Source of the DNA: Impatiens glandulifera
Lineage: Eukaryota > Streptophyta > Magnoliopsida > Ericales > Balsaminaceae
Length of the DNA stretch: 64,000 nucleotides
Direction: 5' to 3'
Assembly: GCF_907164915.1 (NCBI RefSeq)
Contig: NC_061868.1
Span: 22,377,819-22,441,818, forward strand
The first letter of the stretch is position 1. Every line of letters begins with the position of its first letter. Made by a program: the position numbers and the translations under genes. The notes beneath the pieces were generated by a model that saw only the letters and a list, made by a program, of their open reading frames with translations, made no database searches and was not told the origin of the DNA. This document shows positions 11,016 through 24,119 of this stretch, piece by piece.

Positions 11016-14000
11016 ATATTATTATAAAATAAAGTCAAATAATATTTTTGTCCAAATTAAGAAAAACATAAATATGTGGCCAATAAAAGTTGGGCATGCC
11101 TACTTACAATAATGTATAATATTGTTACATTTTATTCTTTTTTAAATTTAATAAATTGCATCTTAACAATGAATTGGAGAATTCATGACAATGTATTAAT
11201 TAACAAAATAAAAATGATATTCACAATAATAGTAATTTTATGATTTAAGTTAATAAAATATTAATAATTTATTCGATTTAATCTTAATTAATACATTAAA
11301 TATAGTACTAAAATATTATTAATCTGATAAAAAATTTCTTTTTCATAAATAATAGTGACTGATTAAAGTTAGAAATAGTTGTTTGGGAAGTTATTTCTTT
11401 TGTATTTTTTAATTATCCTTGATAGTCATTTCCTATCATAAATTTTCTAACATTTAAAAAAAAATTCTAAATTATCTTTTTAAATCTTAACAATATTTAT
11501 TTTGATTTTGGTTAAGATAATTTACAATTATTATAATTTTAATTTAAAAAATTTATTTTAATTTCATTTTATGTAAAAAGAATTAGTCATATACATAAAC
11601 ATATTACTAATAATAAAAATGATTTAGATAAGAAAGAAAGTCATAGACACAAGAGGGAGTGATGTTGCCTATATGTTTAATAACTTCGAAATCATAAGAG
11701 AAATAGATGAGGTAGACATGTTTAATAACATTGACGTCTTCACCAGATAATCGATTCACCAGATAATCGATTATACATGTGAAATGACACTATGTAAATT
11801 ATATGATAATTGATTTAAAAATTAAATTAAAAAATAATATTAATTTTATACCAATGTTTTAAATAACTTTTATTAATAAATCGAAATTTTAAATATTTTT
11901 ATATGCATCATAGTAATACTTTATAATTAAGCATGTAATAAGACACAATATCACCTACAATCATATAATAGGTTGTTAGAAAAATTAAGTAAATTAATTT
12001 TTAAACCGGCCATACATTACAAGTTTTAAATATTTATTATAAATAATAAAAAAGGAGAAATTGTTATAAAAATTAAGTAGATTAATTTTAACCGGCAAAG
12101 AACTTAATTAATCCCAATCTTCCTGTGCAGGTACAGATCAAGGTGCATCATACCGGCTGAAGTACATGTCTCAATGATCCGGTTATAATCTGTGGAACCG
12201 ACTGAACTCCCTTAACCGGATCGGCTAGTAAAAAGTCATCATCCAGATGACTCACTCTTTATTGAAGATCACAAAAGCTCAACGGAAAAATTTGAATGTT
12301 GATGAATCTGAGAAGATGACGTAATATGATGATATAGAGATTTCTTAGAAATGCACAAGAAGAAAAGATCCGGATCAGAAGCATGCAACGAAAACAATGA
12401 TGAACTGTTTATCTAAATTTACAAGTAACCTCTAACTCAGGCGGCTGACCTAGTGCATGTATGTCATGTGTCCAAAATGTAAGCCGGTCTAAGTGCATGG
12501 TTGCCAAGTGTCCATAATGACAAAGCGTGCACGCAATCCTTTAAACCTAACCGGCGCGACTTCAAATGACCAATCCAGCAGAGAGAGAAAATTCTGACCG
12601 TTGTCATATTCTCCATATAAATAGAAGCTCATGGTGCCGAAAAAAAATACACGTAAGATCACTACGAAAATCTCATACAAGAGAGAAGTAACAACAACAT
12701 AAGATCTTACGAACGACTTCGAACAGTGATTGAAAATTCCCGAAAGTGTTTTTGTATTGTGTGTGTATTTTACTATTGAGTAAAAAGTATTGTATTACAT
12801 CATTGTGAGTGGTGTAACCGACGAGTAGTAAATAAGACTCGTTCGGATTGTGTGTTGTGGTTGTGTAATATTTCTTAGTGAATATCCTTCTCACTGTTTG
12901 AGAAGAAGGGTGACGTAGAAGATTAAACTCCGAACATCCATAAAATCCTGTCTCGTGTTCTTACTTTCATATTCCAGTTTACTCACTCAAACCTAACCGA
13001 AACATCTAAACCGAACCGAAATAACTAATAACTTCCTAAACCACACCGGCTTTCTCCTTAAACCGCTATCTCTTTCTAAATATCTTCCAAATCGAACTGT
13101 GTGCGTTGCTTCAAGGTGAAACAAACCACTTCGAAACTTGAACCCAGTTCAACAGGTTTGTGACAGCTTGTGTAGTGTTAAGAAGTGGTTCTAGTCTCTA
13201 ACCGGACTATTACCAGTGTGTTTGTGTTGTCTTCTTAAGTATTCTCCCTTAAAAGTCGGACCCCGATCCTCCAAGGGCGATCCCGATCCTAACATAGGTT
13301 ATTGACACATTTATACTCAGGCACGACGTGTTTGTTTTACACTAACACGACCACTTTTATGACATGTTTTTATTAAAAAAATTACAATCTACTTAAAATT
13401 TATTATAATGTTCAGTAATAATTAATTGAACTATATCTCAATATTTCCTCCTTGTGCGTAGTTAAAGTAGTAATAGATCAAGTTGGACTGAAAATAATTT
13501 TAATTTGAAGTAAAATAATAAATAGTTAAAACAACTAATTTTAATTTAAAGTAAAAGAATAAGTAGTTACAACAGCAATAGATCAGGTTGCGCTCAAAAT
13601 AATTTTCATTCGAAGTAAAAGAATAAGTCAAATATTTAGTAATCTGGAGGTTATTCTTATTTGTATTTTGGTTAGAAATATTTAAATTACTATGTTAATT
13701 TCAATAGATACACAAATTATTTTATTTTATTTTATTTTTAATATTTAATTTATTAAAACAAAATATTTTATTTAATATTTTACTATTTAAGCAACCTTTT
13801 GGTAAGTTTTAGCATATTTAAAAATATAAATAATCTATATTCAAATTAAATTTATTAGGTTGGTTCAAATATAAGAATTAAAATTAAATTACAATTTTTT
13901 ATAATTTTTATAGAAATTAAATTATAAATAAATTTTAATTAGGATAAAACTAAAACTAAAATTTAATTATAATGTCTTATATAAATCAAACACATTAATG

Positions 14001-14062
14001 ATTTTCGAAAAAAATAAGAAACAAATTAGATTCCTAAATTCTAAATAAGTACGAAAAATCAA
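11016..14062. repeat. Copy A of a ~2-kb dispersed non-coding repeat (interrupted)
   Basis: Starts at ATTATAAAATAAAGTCAAAT and shares ordered blocks with 18246-20060 and 36020-38112, such as ATAAATATGTGGCCAATAAA, CTTGATAGTCATTTC and AAGACACAATATCACC. The copy is split at 11973/13295 by an LTR element and ends where MULE copy 1 begins. No coding frame is conserved among the copies. The class is unknown; it could be the non-coding part of a DNA transposon. Confidence 0.75.
11974..13294 (+). mobile_element. Internally deleted LTR retroelement (5'-LTR stub plus full 3' LTR), TSD TAGGT
   Basis: The insertion starts TGTTAG and ends CTAACA. It is flanked by TAGGT on both sides (11969-11973 and 13295-13299). 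The empty site is visible in copy B of the host repeat. The first ~45 bases (TGTTAGAAAAATTAAGTA) recur at 12062 directly after a purine run, AAAAAAGGAGAAA (12048-12060). I read this as a short 5'-LTR stub, a remnant of interior with the PPT, and a complete 3' LTR (12062-13294, ~1233 bp). A TATAAATA at 12616-12623 is the LTR promoter. A related LTR lies inverted at 51891-53130. Confidence 0.8.
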
Positions 14063-14064
14063 TT

Positions 14065-16830
14065 ATGAGAGAGAGTTTGGGCATTTGAATAGAATAACAC
14101 AAGAACACGATTTTCAATATTCACTAAAATATTCTTCTATTTTCTATAAATTTAAATCAAAATTTTACTTATGTAATAATGAATATTTACTCCACATAAA
14201 AATAACTTTGATGATGAATATTTTTTTATAAGTATGATTATGCATATTTGATTAAAATGTTTGAAAAACTTACTTAGGAAAATACGACCTATTATGAAAA
14301 ATGAAGAACTTTTTAGGTGAAAGTTCTAAATGCCATCATTGTAATAATAGAATTTGTAACTCTAGAAAAACTCTCTCAAATTCCAGATCAGTAATATATT
14401 CTTAAAATTCATTGGTATTAACACTTGTAACTTTTTTAATTTAATATTATATTTTTATTAATGTTTTGTTTTTGCATATTTCTTCGAGTTATACACTATT
14501 GTAAAGAATATTTCATGCCCATTAGAGACCTTGATTTATTTTACATATGGAATTTAGTGGAATTTGCATTTTCTCTCGGATATAGGGATAAAGAAAAAAT
14601 GGAGTTTGGTTATCGTCCACTAAATCAACAATTAATGGCTTTTAACCATGACCAACATTTACTAAATCTCTTTAAGACTTGCATTGAGGTAGATATTTAT
14701 CTTAAAGTAAAAGATGATTCTATACTCTATGATTATAAATTCAATAAAGTCTTCTTCCTATACCTTTAAAAGTTATAGAGATGAATGTTAAAAACGTGAA
14801 GGTTGAAAATGATAAAGAAGAATATATATATAAAAAGATATTGAAATTGAGACAAGTATTGAAAATTTCCCAATTCAATAAAATCTTAATTTGCAATATT
14901 AAGGATCAATGTGAAGTTGAAAGTGAGTTTTTCGCTGAAGATGAGGATGAAGAAGATTACCCTACTTATGAAAAGGAAGTTGAAGTTGAGTTAAATTATA
15001 CTAGTGATATGGATGATGAAAAAGATGAAGATGAAGTTTATTAATATTTTGATGAAAGTGACCTAGTAGTTATTTATGGAGTGGTAGTGAAGAAAGTGAT
15101 TATGAGGTGCTTGAAGATGATGTAATATATCATCAAGTAAAGAGACAACAATCTTATCATTTAAAATTCAACCCTTCTAATCTGGGTGAGGGAGGTTCAT
15201 TGTAGTCATGGTGTTTGAATCAAAACAAATGATATATAAGATTATTGATGTGATTGTAGAGTTAGTTTAAAATAGATTAAACAAGACTCTTACAAAATGA
15301 GGGTGAAATGCAGCAAAAAATGATGTTCTTGGTATTTTTTTGCAAATAAGACAAAAAAATTGATAGTAAAGAATTATTGTCTCGAGTACCATTGTTATTC
15401 TGATAACAAGAACATGTTGGTATCTACAAATTATGTTAAGATGAAATTTTGCAATAAAATTGTAACCCAAAAAGACATTTCCATAAAAACTCTTCAACAA
15501 CATTATAGGGAGGATTTAAATTTTGATGTGAGTTGTTCTTTGATGAATAAAGCCAAAATAATAGTTTTGATCGAAGTTGAATGTGACATCGAGAAAGTCT
15601 TCAATGAATTATGGAATTATTTGGAAGAACTACAATCAATGAATAATGGTACTTTTATTCTAAAAACAATAAAAGATGTAACCATGGGTGAAACAAAATT
15701 TTATAGACTGTATGTGTTATTTGAGGCATGTCAGAGTGGTTGGATAAACGGTTGTAGACCAATAATTGGGGTTGAGATATTTTTTTAAGAATGCATGTAA
15801 AGGGGAACTACTTTCTACTATTAGTCGATATGCAAATGATCACATGTTCCCGATTGCATGGACTATGGTGGAAGGAGAGAGTCGAACAAGTTGGGAATGG
15901 TTTTTATAACTTCTAATTGAGGATCTACATTTTGAAGAAGAAAATAACATTAACTTCATTTCAGACATTCAAAATATATGTTTTTAAAATTACAATTTAA
16001 TTTCAATGTAAATTTGATATGTAAATTTGATCACACAGTTTTTAAGAACAAATGCTGATTATTTGATTTCATTTTTGTAGGGATTAATAAGAGAAGTTTT
16101 TGAATTATTACCAAATGCAGAGCGTATATTTTGTTTCTACCATTGATATACAAATTGGGCTAGAGGAGGAAATATGGGTGAAGACTTGAACTTATTGTTT
16201 TGGAGTTGTGCTCGATCCACTTATATAGAACAATTTGAAGCAAATTTAAGAGTACTCGAATAAACCAAACAAGGAGCCGGTACTTCTATGATTCAAATTA
16301 CAGAGAGATTATAGTCAAAGGCATACCTAAAAGAGTATCTATAGTGTGATATAGTAGACAATGTCATTTGAAAAATATTTAATTCATGGATATTACCAAG
16401 TAGATCATGTCAATCATTAAAATGTTGGAGCATATCTAATTGAAGATAATGAGAAAGGTTTACCGCTTAAGAAATGAATATAAATTGTATTGAATTGGGG
16501 ATGTTTTTCCCGTAGCAATGCCAACGCTCTAACTTGCAAAAGCAATGTATCATTGGACTTTAACGGAGAATTCAGGTATGAGATTACTAAGGGAATACAT
16601 AGACATGCCATAGACATTAAAGAAAGAAATTGTACAGGTAGACTATGGCAATTGACATGTATACGTTATGCAGACGTTGTTTGTGCTATATACATTATGG
16701 TAATTATCTTGAAAATTATATCTCGAATATACCAATTATATACAACGCTTGTCAAGTTCACACTTACACACGCTTACCAGTTTACTTACCCAACAAGTTC
16801 ACTTATCCAAGTTGCATAGTCTATGCCTCT
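14065..16830 (+). mobile_element. MULE (Mutator-like) element copy 1
   Basis: Homologous along its length to 59560-62650: the upstream segment (GAATAGAATAACACAAGAA, GAATATTTACTCCACATAAAA), the transposase remnant, and the 3' segment (CTTGTCAAG, TTCACACTTAC, CCAAGTTGCA, AGTCTAT). Long terminal inverted repeats were not found by eye, so the limits are those of the shared homology. It sits at the end of repeat copy A. Confidence 0.65.
14461..16720 (+). pseudogene. MuDR/MULE transposase pseudogene, copy 1
   Basis: Would encode the transposase of a Mutator-like element. Visible parts: a conserved N-terminal segment (14461-14769); an acidic stretch (14781-15044); a DUF/MuDR-type domain (15360-15788) with FEACQSGWINGCRPIIGV, which carries the first catalytic Asp region in relatives; the core MFPIAWTMVEGES and SWEWF (about 15830-15910); PNAERIFCFYH (16110-16145) after an intron; CDIVDN; and a decayed SWIM zinc finger (16600-16700) that has lost the usual CxC and CxH residues. 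Stops and frameshifts abound. An intron can be placed at about 15976-16080 (acceptor TTTTGTAG). Its donor is mutated here but has GT in copy 2. Confidence 0.75.
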
Positions 16831-18245
16831 CTCATAGCTCTATACTTATATTATAGTTGTTATTAATCATATATTATGCCAACTATATTCATTTTCTATA
16901 CAAATTATATAATTATATATAGTTTATATATAGTTTTTATTAATTTTATGTTATATATAAGTATATATGAGATAATAATTTGATATTATATAAATAAAAA
17001 ATTATTATCTCATATATATATATATATATATATATTGATTCTTTTTTGTTTTTATTTATTTATATTTTTTAAGGGAAATAACAAAACAAAATTGAATATA
17101 AAGCACAAATGAATCGTAAACGATTTTGACGGTAATGGATATACGATTGAGACTGTTTGGTTGGAGATATTTCAATCACATGTCGTCTTTAACATAATAC
17201 CAAAAAATGTATATGAATAGAGAGAGTAAAGAAACAAGAAGACCAAATGAAATAGATATTAATAAACAAATATTAGTTGAGCGATCTAGGTTCTGAGTCA
17301 TCGAAAAATATAAAGGAAACGAAAAGAACTAGTACTTAATTTTAACAATTTATCGTATCACTAATGAAACAATCGAAAATAGATTTGAAAGAAACATAAT
17401 TACTCACTCTTTATCATTGTTTGTTAGTGCGGTGTCCGAAAAAGCAAAGTGACCACTCATATGTTATTATGTGTTCTCGTGCTTCGTTCAAAGGTGAATA
17501 ACGAACTTATCTTCTAATAAGTCCGGAGCTATAGGTGAATGTGAGGCGTATGACTAGCGATGGAGTAGAAATACCCTCATCCAGATCTCTTCTCTTCTTT
17601 TCTTTTCCTCCTTTTTATCAACAAATCTAGTCTCAAAAAAACACTTGAGCTCTAGAACGACATAATTAAATATTAGCCAAAATGGAAAGCACACATTAAG
17701 AATGGCTGAAGTCTTAGGTCACATGTCCATTGACATGTGATCTATTTTTTTCTGCAAAATGAAAAAACACAAAGCATAATAAATTATAATATAAATATTT
17801 ATGTTATGTTTGTTTGATTTATACTATTTTTTATTTAATAAGTCCAAATTTTAATTATAAATAAGGTGTAAAATAAAGGTATCTACAATATTACAAAATA
17901 GTAAACTCAAAATAAAAAAATAATAATTAAATAAAAAATATTTTATCTTTTATAACACAGACACAATACAGAAAAACGATGATAATACAGACAAAAGACA
18001 AACGATGACAGTGTCTTGACCATGATACAAATTATATCAAGAATGACATTTATAAAAATAACATATCACATCTTACCACAACACTTCAGTATATTAGTTT
18101 TTTATTTAGTTTATATTTTTAAAAATAAAATATTACTTTTATTATATATATTTTATATTAATTTATAATTAAATTATCAAAATATAATTTTCGTAATGTA
18201 ATATATTAAGAATAATAATAAATTAGTTATAACAAAAATGAAAAT
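16831..18245. other. AT-rich intergenic stretch, no gene recognised
   Basis: Contains an (AT)n microsatellite at about 17014-17035 and a less AT-rich segment at 17400-17640 with no recognisable protein motif or RNA. No open frame resembles a known family. Confidence 0.6.
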
Positions 18246-20289
18246 ATTATAAAATAAAGTCAAATAATATTTTTGTTCATATTAAAAGAAACATAAATAT
18301 GTGGCCAATAAAAGTTGTGTTTGCCTACTTAATATAATGGATAATTTTATTATGTTTTCTTCTTCTTTAAATTTAATAAATTGCAAATAAACAACGAATT
18401 GGAGAATTTTAAAAAATAAATAATTAATTGTTAATGAGAATATTATAATTTTATTTTGTAATTAATTTACTAATTAAAAATTACTATAGTAATAATAATT
18501 TGATAATTTAAATTAATATAATATTAACAATTTATTCGATTTATTCTTAATTAATAACATTAAATATTGTACTATAATAATATTAATTTGATAAAAAAAA
18601 ATTGTTTTCATAAATATTAATGATTGATTAAAGTGGTAAATAGTTGTTTCGAAAGTTTTTTCTTTACATTTTTTATTAAACTTGATAGTCATTTCTAAAC
18701 ATAAATTTTCTAACATTTTAAACAAAATTTTCAAACTCATCTTTATAAAATCTTAAAAAAAAAATTATTTATAATTTTAAATATTGAAAAATAATTTAAT
18801 TTCATTATATGTAAGGATGAATAATGAGATATATACATCAAAATATTAAAAATAATTTGGATAAGAAAGAAACTCATAACCGGAAGATATGTTGATATGT
18901 TTAATAAACTCGACACCAAAAGAGGAAGAGATGATGCATAAATGTTTAATAATTTTGACGTCTAAACCGATAATCAATTTTAAATGTGTAAAGACATTAT
19001 GTAAATTATATAATAATTGTTTTTTAAATAATAACGATTTTATACCAAAGTATTTATAATTCGAAATTTTAAATATTTTTATATGCATCATACTAATATT
19101 TTATAATTAAGCATATTATAAGACACAATATCACCTACAATCACATAGTAGGTTATTGACACAATTATAATTACGCACGACGTGCTTATTTTAGACCAAA
19201 ACTATCACTTTTTAAGCATGTTTATTTTAAAAATGTTACAATTTACTTAAAATATTTTAAATGAAAATTCTTAACCTTTATTTTTATCAACTTTTTTTCT
19301 TCAAATTTTCAAAACATATAAAATCCTAAACAAAAAATCATGAAAGTGTGCTAGTTATTTAATAATGTTTTTTAATATATTTTTCTTTTTAAATTTATTA
19401 TATAGTGTTCAGTAATAATTAAGAGAATTATATCTCATTATTTCCTCCATGTAAGTTGTCACAACAATAATAGATCGGTTGGGCTCAAAATAATTTTAAT
19501 TCAAAGTAAAAGAATAAGTCAAATATTTGGTAATCTAGAGTTAGTTCTACATATTTAAATTATTATGTTAATTTTAATAAATAAACAAATTTAATTTATT
19601 TGATTGTACTTTTAATATTTAATTTTTCACTATTTAAGCTAACTTTTAGTAAGTTTTAGTATATTTTAAAAATATAACTGATCTATATTCAAATTAATTT
19701 TATTATATTTGTTTAAATATAAGAATTGAAGTTGAATTATAATTTTTTATAATTTTTTAAATATAGAAATTGAATTATAAATGAATTTTAATTAGGATGA
19801 AACTGATATTAATATTCTAAATATAATGTCTATAATTAAAACACATCCTAAATGATTTTCGAAAGAATAAGAAAAAATTAGATCCCTAAAATCTAAATAA
19901 GTACGAAAATTAAATTAAGAAAATATAAGTATTAAGGTACAAGATTATCATGATAAAATGTAGGTCTTTAATCTTGTATAATAAAAATCTTTAAGAGAGA
20001 CGAGTCACCGATTTTTTCAAACACAACGAATTTATTGTGTATTTTCAATAATCCTATTAATTTTCTATGATCTAGCGCCACGTTTATACATTATTCTTCA
20101 CCCCACAAATAAAATCAAAATTGAAAATAAAAACAAATATAAACCAAAACTTATTCGTGCCTTCCAGGTTCACCTACCAAGTTGGTTTATACATCATTCT
20201 TCACCCCCACAAATAAAATCAAAATTGAAAAGAAAAACAAATATAAACCAAAACTTATTCATGCCTTCCAGGTTCACCTACCCAAGTTG
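18246..20289. repeat. Copy B of the ~2-kb dispersed repeat, with terminal 104-bp tandem duplication
   Basis: Uninterrupted copy, colinear with copies A and C. It shows the empty site of the LTR insertion of copy A (TAGGTTATTGACAC at about 19150). From about 20085 the sequence changes to two tandem 104-bp units, each ending GCCTTCCAGGTTCACCTACC and AAGTTG. The second unit abuts the CACTA terminus at 20290. Similar CAAGTTCA/CCAAGTTG strings occur at the 3' ends of the MULE copies (16750-16820, 62560-62640). Confidence 0.75.
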
Positions 20290-20479
20290 CACTAGTAAAA
20301 AATGTCAATATCAACGGATTTTTCTTGTTGATATTGAATAAAAAACGATTAGTATTGAATAATAGCAACCGCTTAAAAAACGGTTGACATCCGTTAGTAC
20401 AGCCTCCGTAGCCATTGCTCAAACATGAAATATCAACCGTTTTGAAACGGTTGTAACACTAGTAAAAAAACTATTAATA

Positions 20480-20900
20480 GCAACAAAAAATAGTAACTGT
20501 CCTTTAAACGGTTTGTATTAAGGGGGTAATACCAACGGTTTTAAAAACCGTTGATATAAAGTGGGTTAATATTTACCGCTTTTAAAACGGTTGGTATTGA
20601 CTCATACTATATTAATGGTATTTCAAAAACCGTTGATATAGAGGGTGTCAATATCAACGGTTTTTAAAACCGTTGATATAGAGGGTGTCAATATTAGCGG
20701 TTTTTAAAATCGTTGATATAGAGGGTGTAAATTTCAAAGATTTTAAAAACCGATAGATATAGAGGGAGTCCATATCAAAGGTTTTAAAAGTAGTTGATAT
20801 AGAAGATGTCAATATATACCTTTATATCAACGGTCTTAAAGATTGGTCTTAAAGATTGTTGATACAAAGGGAGTCAATACCATGAATTCAATACAACAGT
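20480..20900. repeat. Left subterminal palindromic repeats of the CACTA element
   Basis: At least seven copies of an ~18-bp motif (AACGGTTTTTAAAACCGTTG and variants), each nearly self-complementary and spaced about 55-60 bases with GATATAGAGGG between. In CACTA elements subterminal repeats are bound by the TNPA-type protein; that role is inferred here from the family. Confidence 0.75.
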
Positions 20901-21044
20901 TTTTAAATAAATTTAGTTAATGATTTATATTATAAATTATGTTATATATACATCATTAATTAGTTATATATATATATATATATATGATAATTAATATATT
21001 TTAAATATAAATTTTATATTTGATATTTTATTTTAAATAAATAT

Positions 21045-21076
<32 letters not shown>

Positions 21077-22967
21077 ATATATATATATATTTATATTAAA
21101 TGTTAATCATTTATAAATTATATTATAAATGTCCAATTGATAAATGTTTATATATATATATATATAATTTTATATTTGTAAACGAAGTTTATTAAATTTA
21201 AATTATAATTAATATTTATTTATTAATAATTAATAATATTAATCATTTATATGATTATTATTAAATTAATAAGTAAAAAAACTAAAATTTTATGAAAATA
21301 TACTTTAAATTTAAAAACAATATATAATTATATATATATATATATATTCTTTAATTAAATAAATATTTATAATTTATATGATAATATATTTAAAATTTTA
21401 AAACTTTATATAAATAAATTTAATTAATTATCTAATAAAATAAATAATATATCATTTTAACGTCATTAATTAATATTGACCCGTTCAAATAGATAGTAAT
21501 TATATAATTAAATTTATTAAAATTTAATATATATATTTGATTAAATAAAAATAAAATAAAATATGATTAAAATTTGAAACGTGTTAATATATTCTCAATT
21601 AATTGATTAATTCTCTTCTCACAACTATCTTTCCACTTTCTTGTAAAATCCAGTAGCACTAAGACCTCGTTCACCCTATGTTCTTTCTTCGCTGATCCTC
21701 CTTAATTGCTTGAAGTCCTCGTCGATCGTCCTTAACTACTTGAAGTTATGTTTTTATGTGCTTAAATAAACTCTTTTAGAATAGTATTTTTAATCCCCAA
21801 AAGATCATCTTTATTGTAGGTTGAATGTTGGTCGGTTTATACAGAGATCGCTCAATAAGATACCGAGTTTGCTCAATAAGGTTTTTCCATAACAAATTGA
21901 ATTAAATAAAATATTTTAATTTCTTTGTCATGAATACAAATTGAATTAAATAAGACATTTTAATTTCTTTGTCATGAATAGTCTAATTTATTTTAAACTT
22001 AGAAGAAACATTATAATTATATAATGATTATGGCTTAGATGATGTGTAAATAATATATAATATTGATTATTATGTTAGATGATAATGCCTATATATAATA
22101 TATGATCGACATGCTTTGGAAGAATGTATTGGATAATATATGTGTATTGGATAACATAGGTAAAAATATAGTAAAATTATAAAGGTGTTTGGTTATATTA
22201 ACTTCATACAATTAATGTATAACTTATATCTTGCACATGATATAAATTAGTAATATCATACACCGATTAATTATTAAATTCTTAATTTATTTTTAATAAT
22301 TTTTATCTCATTTTTTTAATATTAACATTTATTTGTTTATTTAATTTTTCATTAAATTTTAATTATTAATCTTTTATTATTTATTCATTTTATTATATAT
22401 TACTTTTTTTAATAAACTTATTTTTATAAATTTTCTTATTTATTTTTTTTATTTTTAAAAAGAAAGTTAATGTTTATTATATAATTAGTAGTATAAAAAT
22501 AATAATATTATTATTATTAATTATAATTATTATCTCTTAACTAGTTAGTTCAATAATGTTAAAAAATATTATTTTTTATATTTTAAATAAAATTATGAAA
22601 TAATACTAATTATTTATTTTTATATATTATTATTAATTTAAAATAATATTGTAATTATATTATTATTTATTTATTTGAAATAATATTTATAATATTTAAA
22701 GTAATTAAAATAAATTTTAAATAACATTAAAAAATCAATAAAATTTATTAAAAACAATATTTAAAAAATAATTAACAAATATAAAAATAAAGTTAAAAAA
22801 TAAAATTATATTGATTTTATTCTTATACTTAAATTTTATACTATCTTAAACAAAAACAAATTTATAAACCTATACAATTTATATAATGTCTTATATTTTT
22901 AACCAGACAATAATAATATATAAATTATACATTTTTATATTTCGTTACAATATAGTTAAACCTAATT
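20901..22967. other. AT-rich left interior of the CACTA element, no gene
   Basis: Contains several (AT)n tracts (20968-20985, 21070-21090, 21150-21168) and no coding frame. The part from about 21170 to 21650 is homologous in inverted orientation to 34140-34690. Confidence 0.6.
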
Positions 22968-22980
22968 TAATGGTAGATGT

Positions 22981-23785
22981 TCATGAATGGGAAGCTGAAG
23001 ATAATGGGAAGCTGATATTGAAGAAAATATGGGAGGTAATCCGGAATAAAACACAGAAAGTAGAATGGACTCCTTTTGTATGGTCAACGAAGATTATCCC
23101 TCGACACCAGTTCATCCTATGGCTCGCCTTCTGGGAAAGACTCAGCATTCGTGATCGTATCAGCAAATATATAAGCATCCTAAACGTGAGCTGTCTTCTA
23201 TGCATGGGAAATGAAGAACCCATAGATCACCTATTCGGGAGCTGATGTATTGCTTCGGAAATTTGGGACAGATTCTATAAAAGCCTGGAGATGATTAGTT
23301 TCCTGAGCGAATGGAATGAAATCAAAGAAGCAACACTACTCAAAGCCAACGGTAATAGATTTGCAACAAGCGTGTTCAAGTGCGGCTTTGGAGCAGTGGT
23401 GTATAACATTTGACAAGAACGGAATGTAAGGGTATATGGCAGAACCCACAGGAGCATTGACGAGTTATGGAAAGATATTGTATCGGATTGTAGCTCACTC
23501 GCGAGAACGTGGAGAGGAATTTCAAGTACGGAGCAGAACTGGAATGTCGGCAGGAGTTTACCATTTTTTAAACTCACTAGATTGAAATCATTGTAAACAG
23601 ATCATTCATTTATGTTTTTAGCTTTTTAGCTTTTATTCAGAATGTTACGACTTCAAAATCATTCTAGGCTTGTCTAGAATAATCTCTTAAACTTGTAGTT
23701 TTTTTCTCGTTTTTGGGAATTTTTAATGAAATGACGCTAAGTCGTTTTCCCAAAAAAAAATTAAAAAACAATATATATATATATA
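22981..23785 (+). mobile_element. 5'-truncated LINE insertion (zf-RVT end of RT ORF), 13-bp TSD
   Basis: The inserted 805 bp are flanked by TAATGGTAGATGT at 22968-22980 and 23786-23798. The frame from 22981 gives the C-terminal zf-RVT domain of a plant LINE reverse transcriptase: VWSTKIIPRHQFILWLA, LSIRDRI, and CLLCMGNEEPIDHLF, with a Cys-rich core. One frame error sits at the GSC block near 23240, and a TGA lies near 23412 (W or C in relatives). A 3' UTR and an A-rich tail (about 23752-23768, then an AT run) follow. The protein would have been the end of ORF2; this copy is a dead-on-arrival insertion inside the CACTA element. Confidence 0.85.
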
Positions 23786-24119
23786 TAATGGTAGATGTGT
23801 TTGACTTTAATCATAGTTTGATGCTTATTTAATTTTGTTTTGGAAGAATTGTGTAATTTTAATGAGAACAAATAAATTTAAATATTTGTCTTCTTACTTA
23901 CAAATAAATGAATGTTTATGTAAATAATTATTTTCTTACCCATACAGATATATCACGATTATATTATTAGGAAAAAAGTCCTAATTTGTTAGTTGTATAT
24001 AAGATTAGGATTTGGATTGTCCTAAATAATCCAAATTTTATAAAGAGACCTACATAATTCTTAGATGAAATTTAGATTAAAAAATTATAACATAATTATT
24101 TTTTCTTCAATTTATAAGA

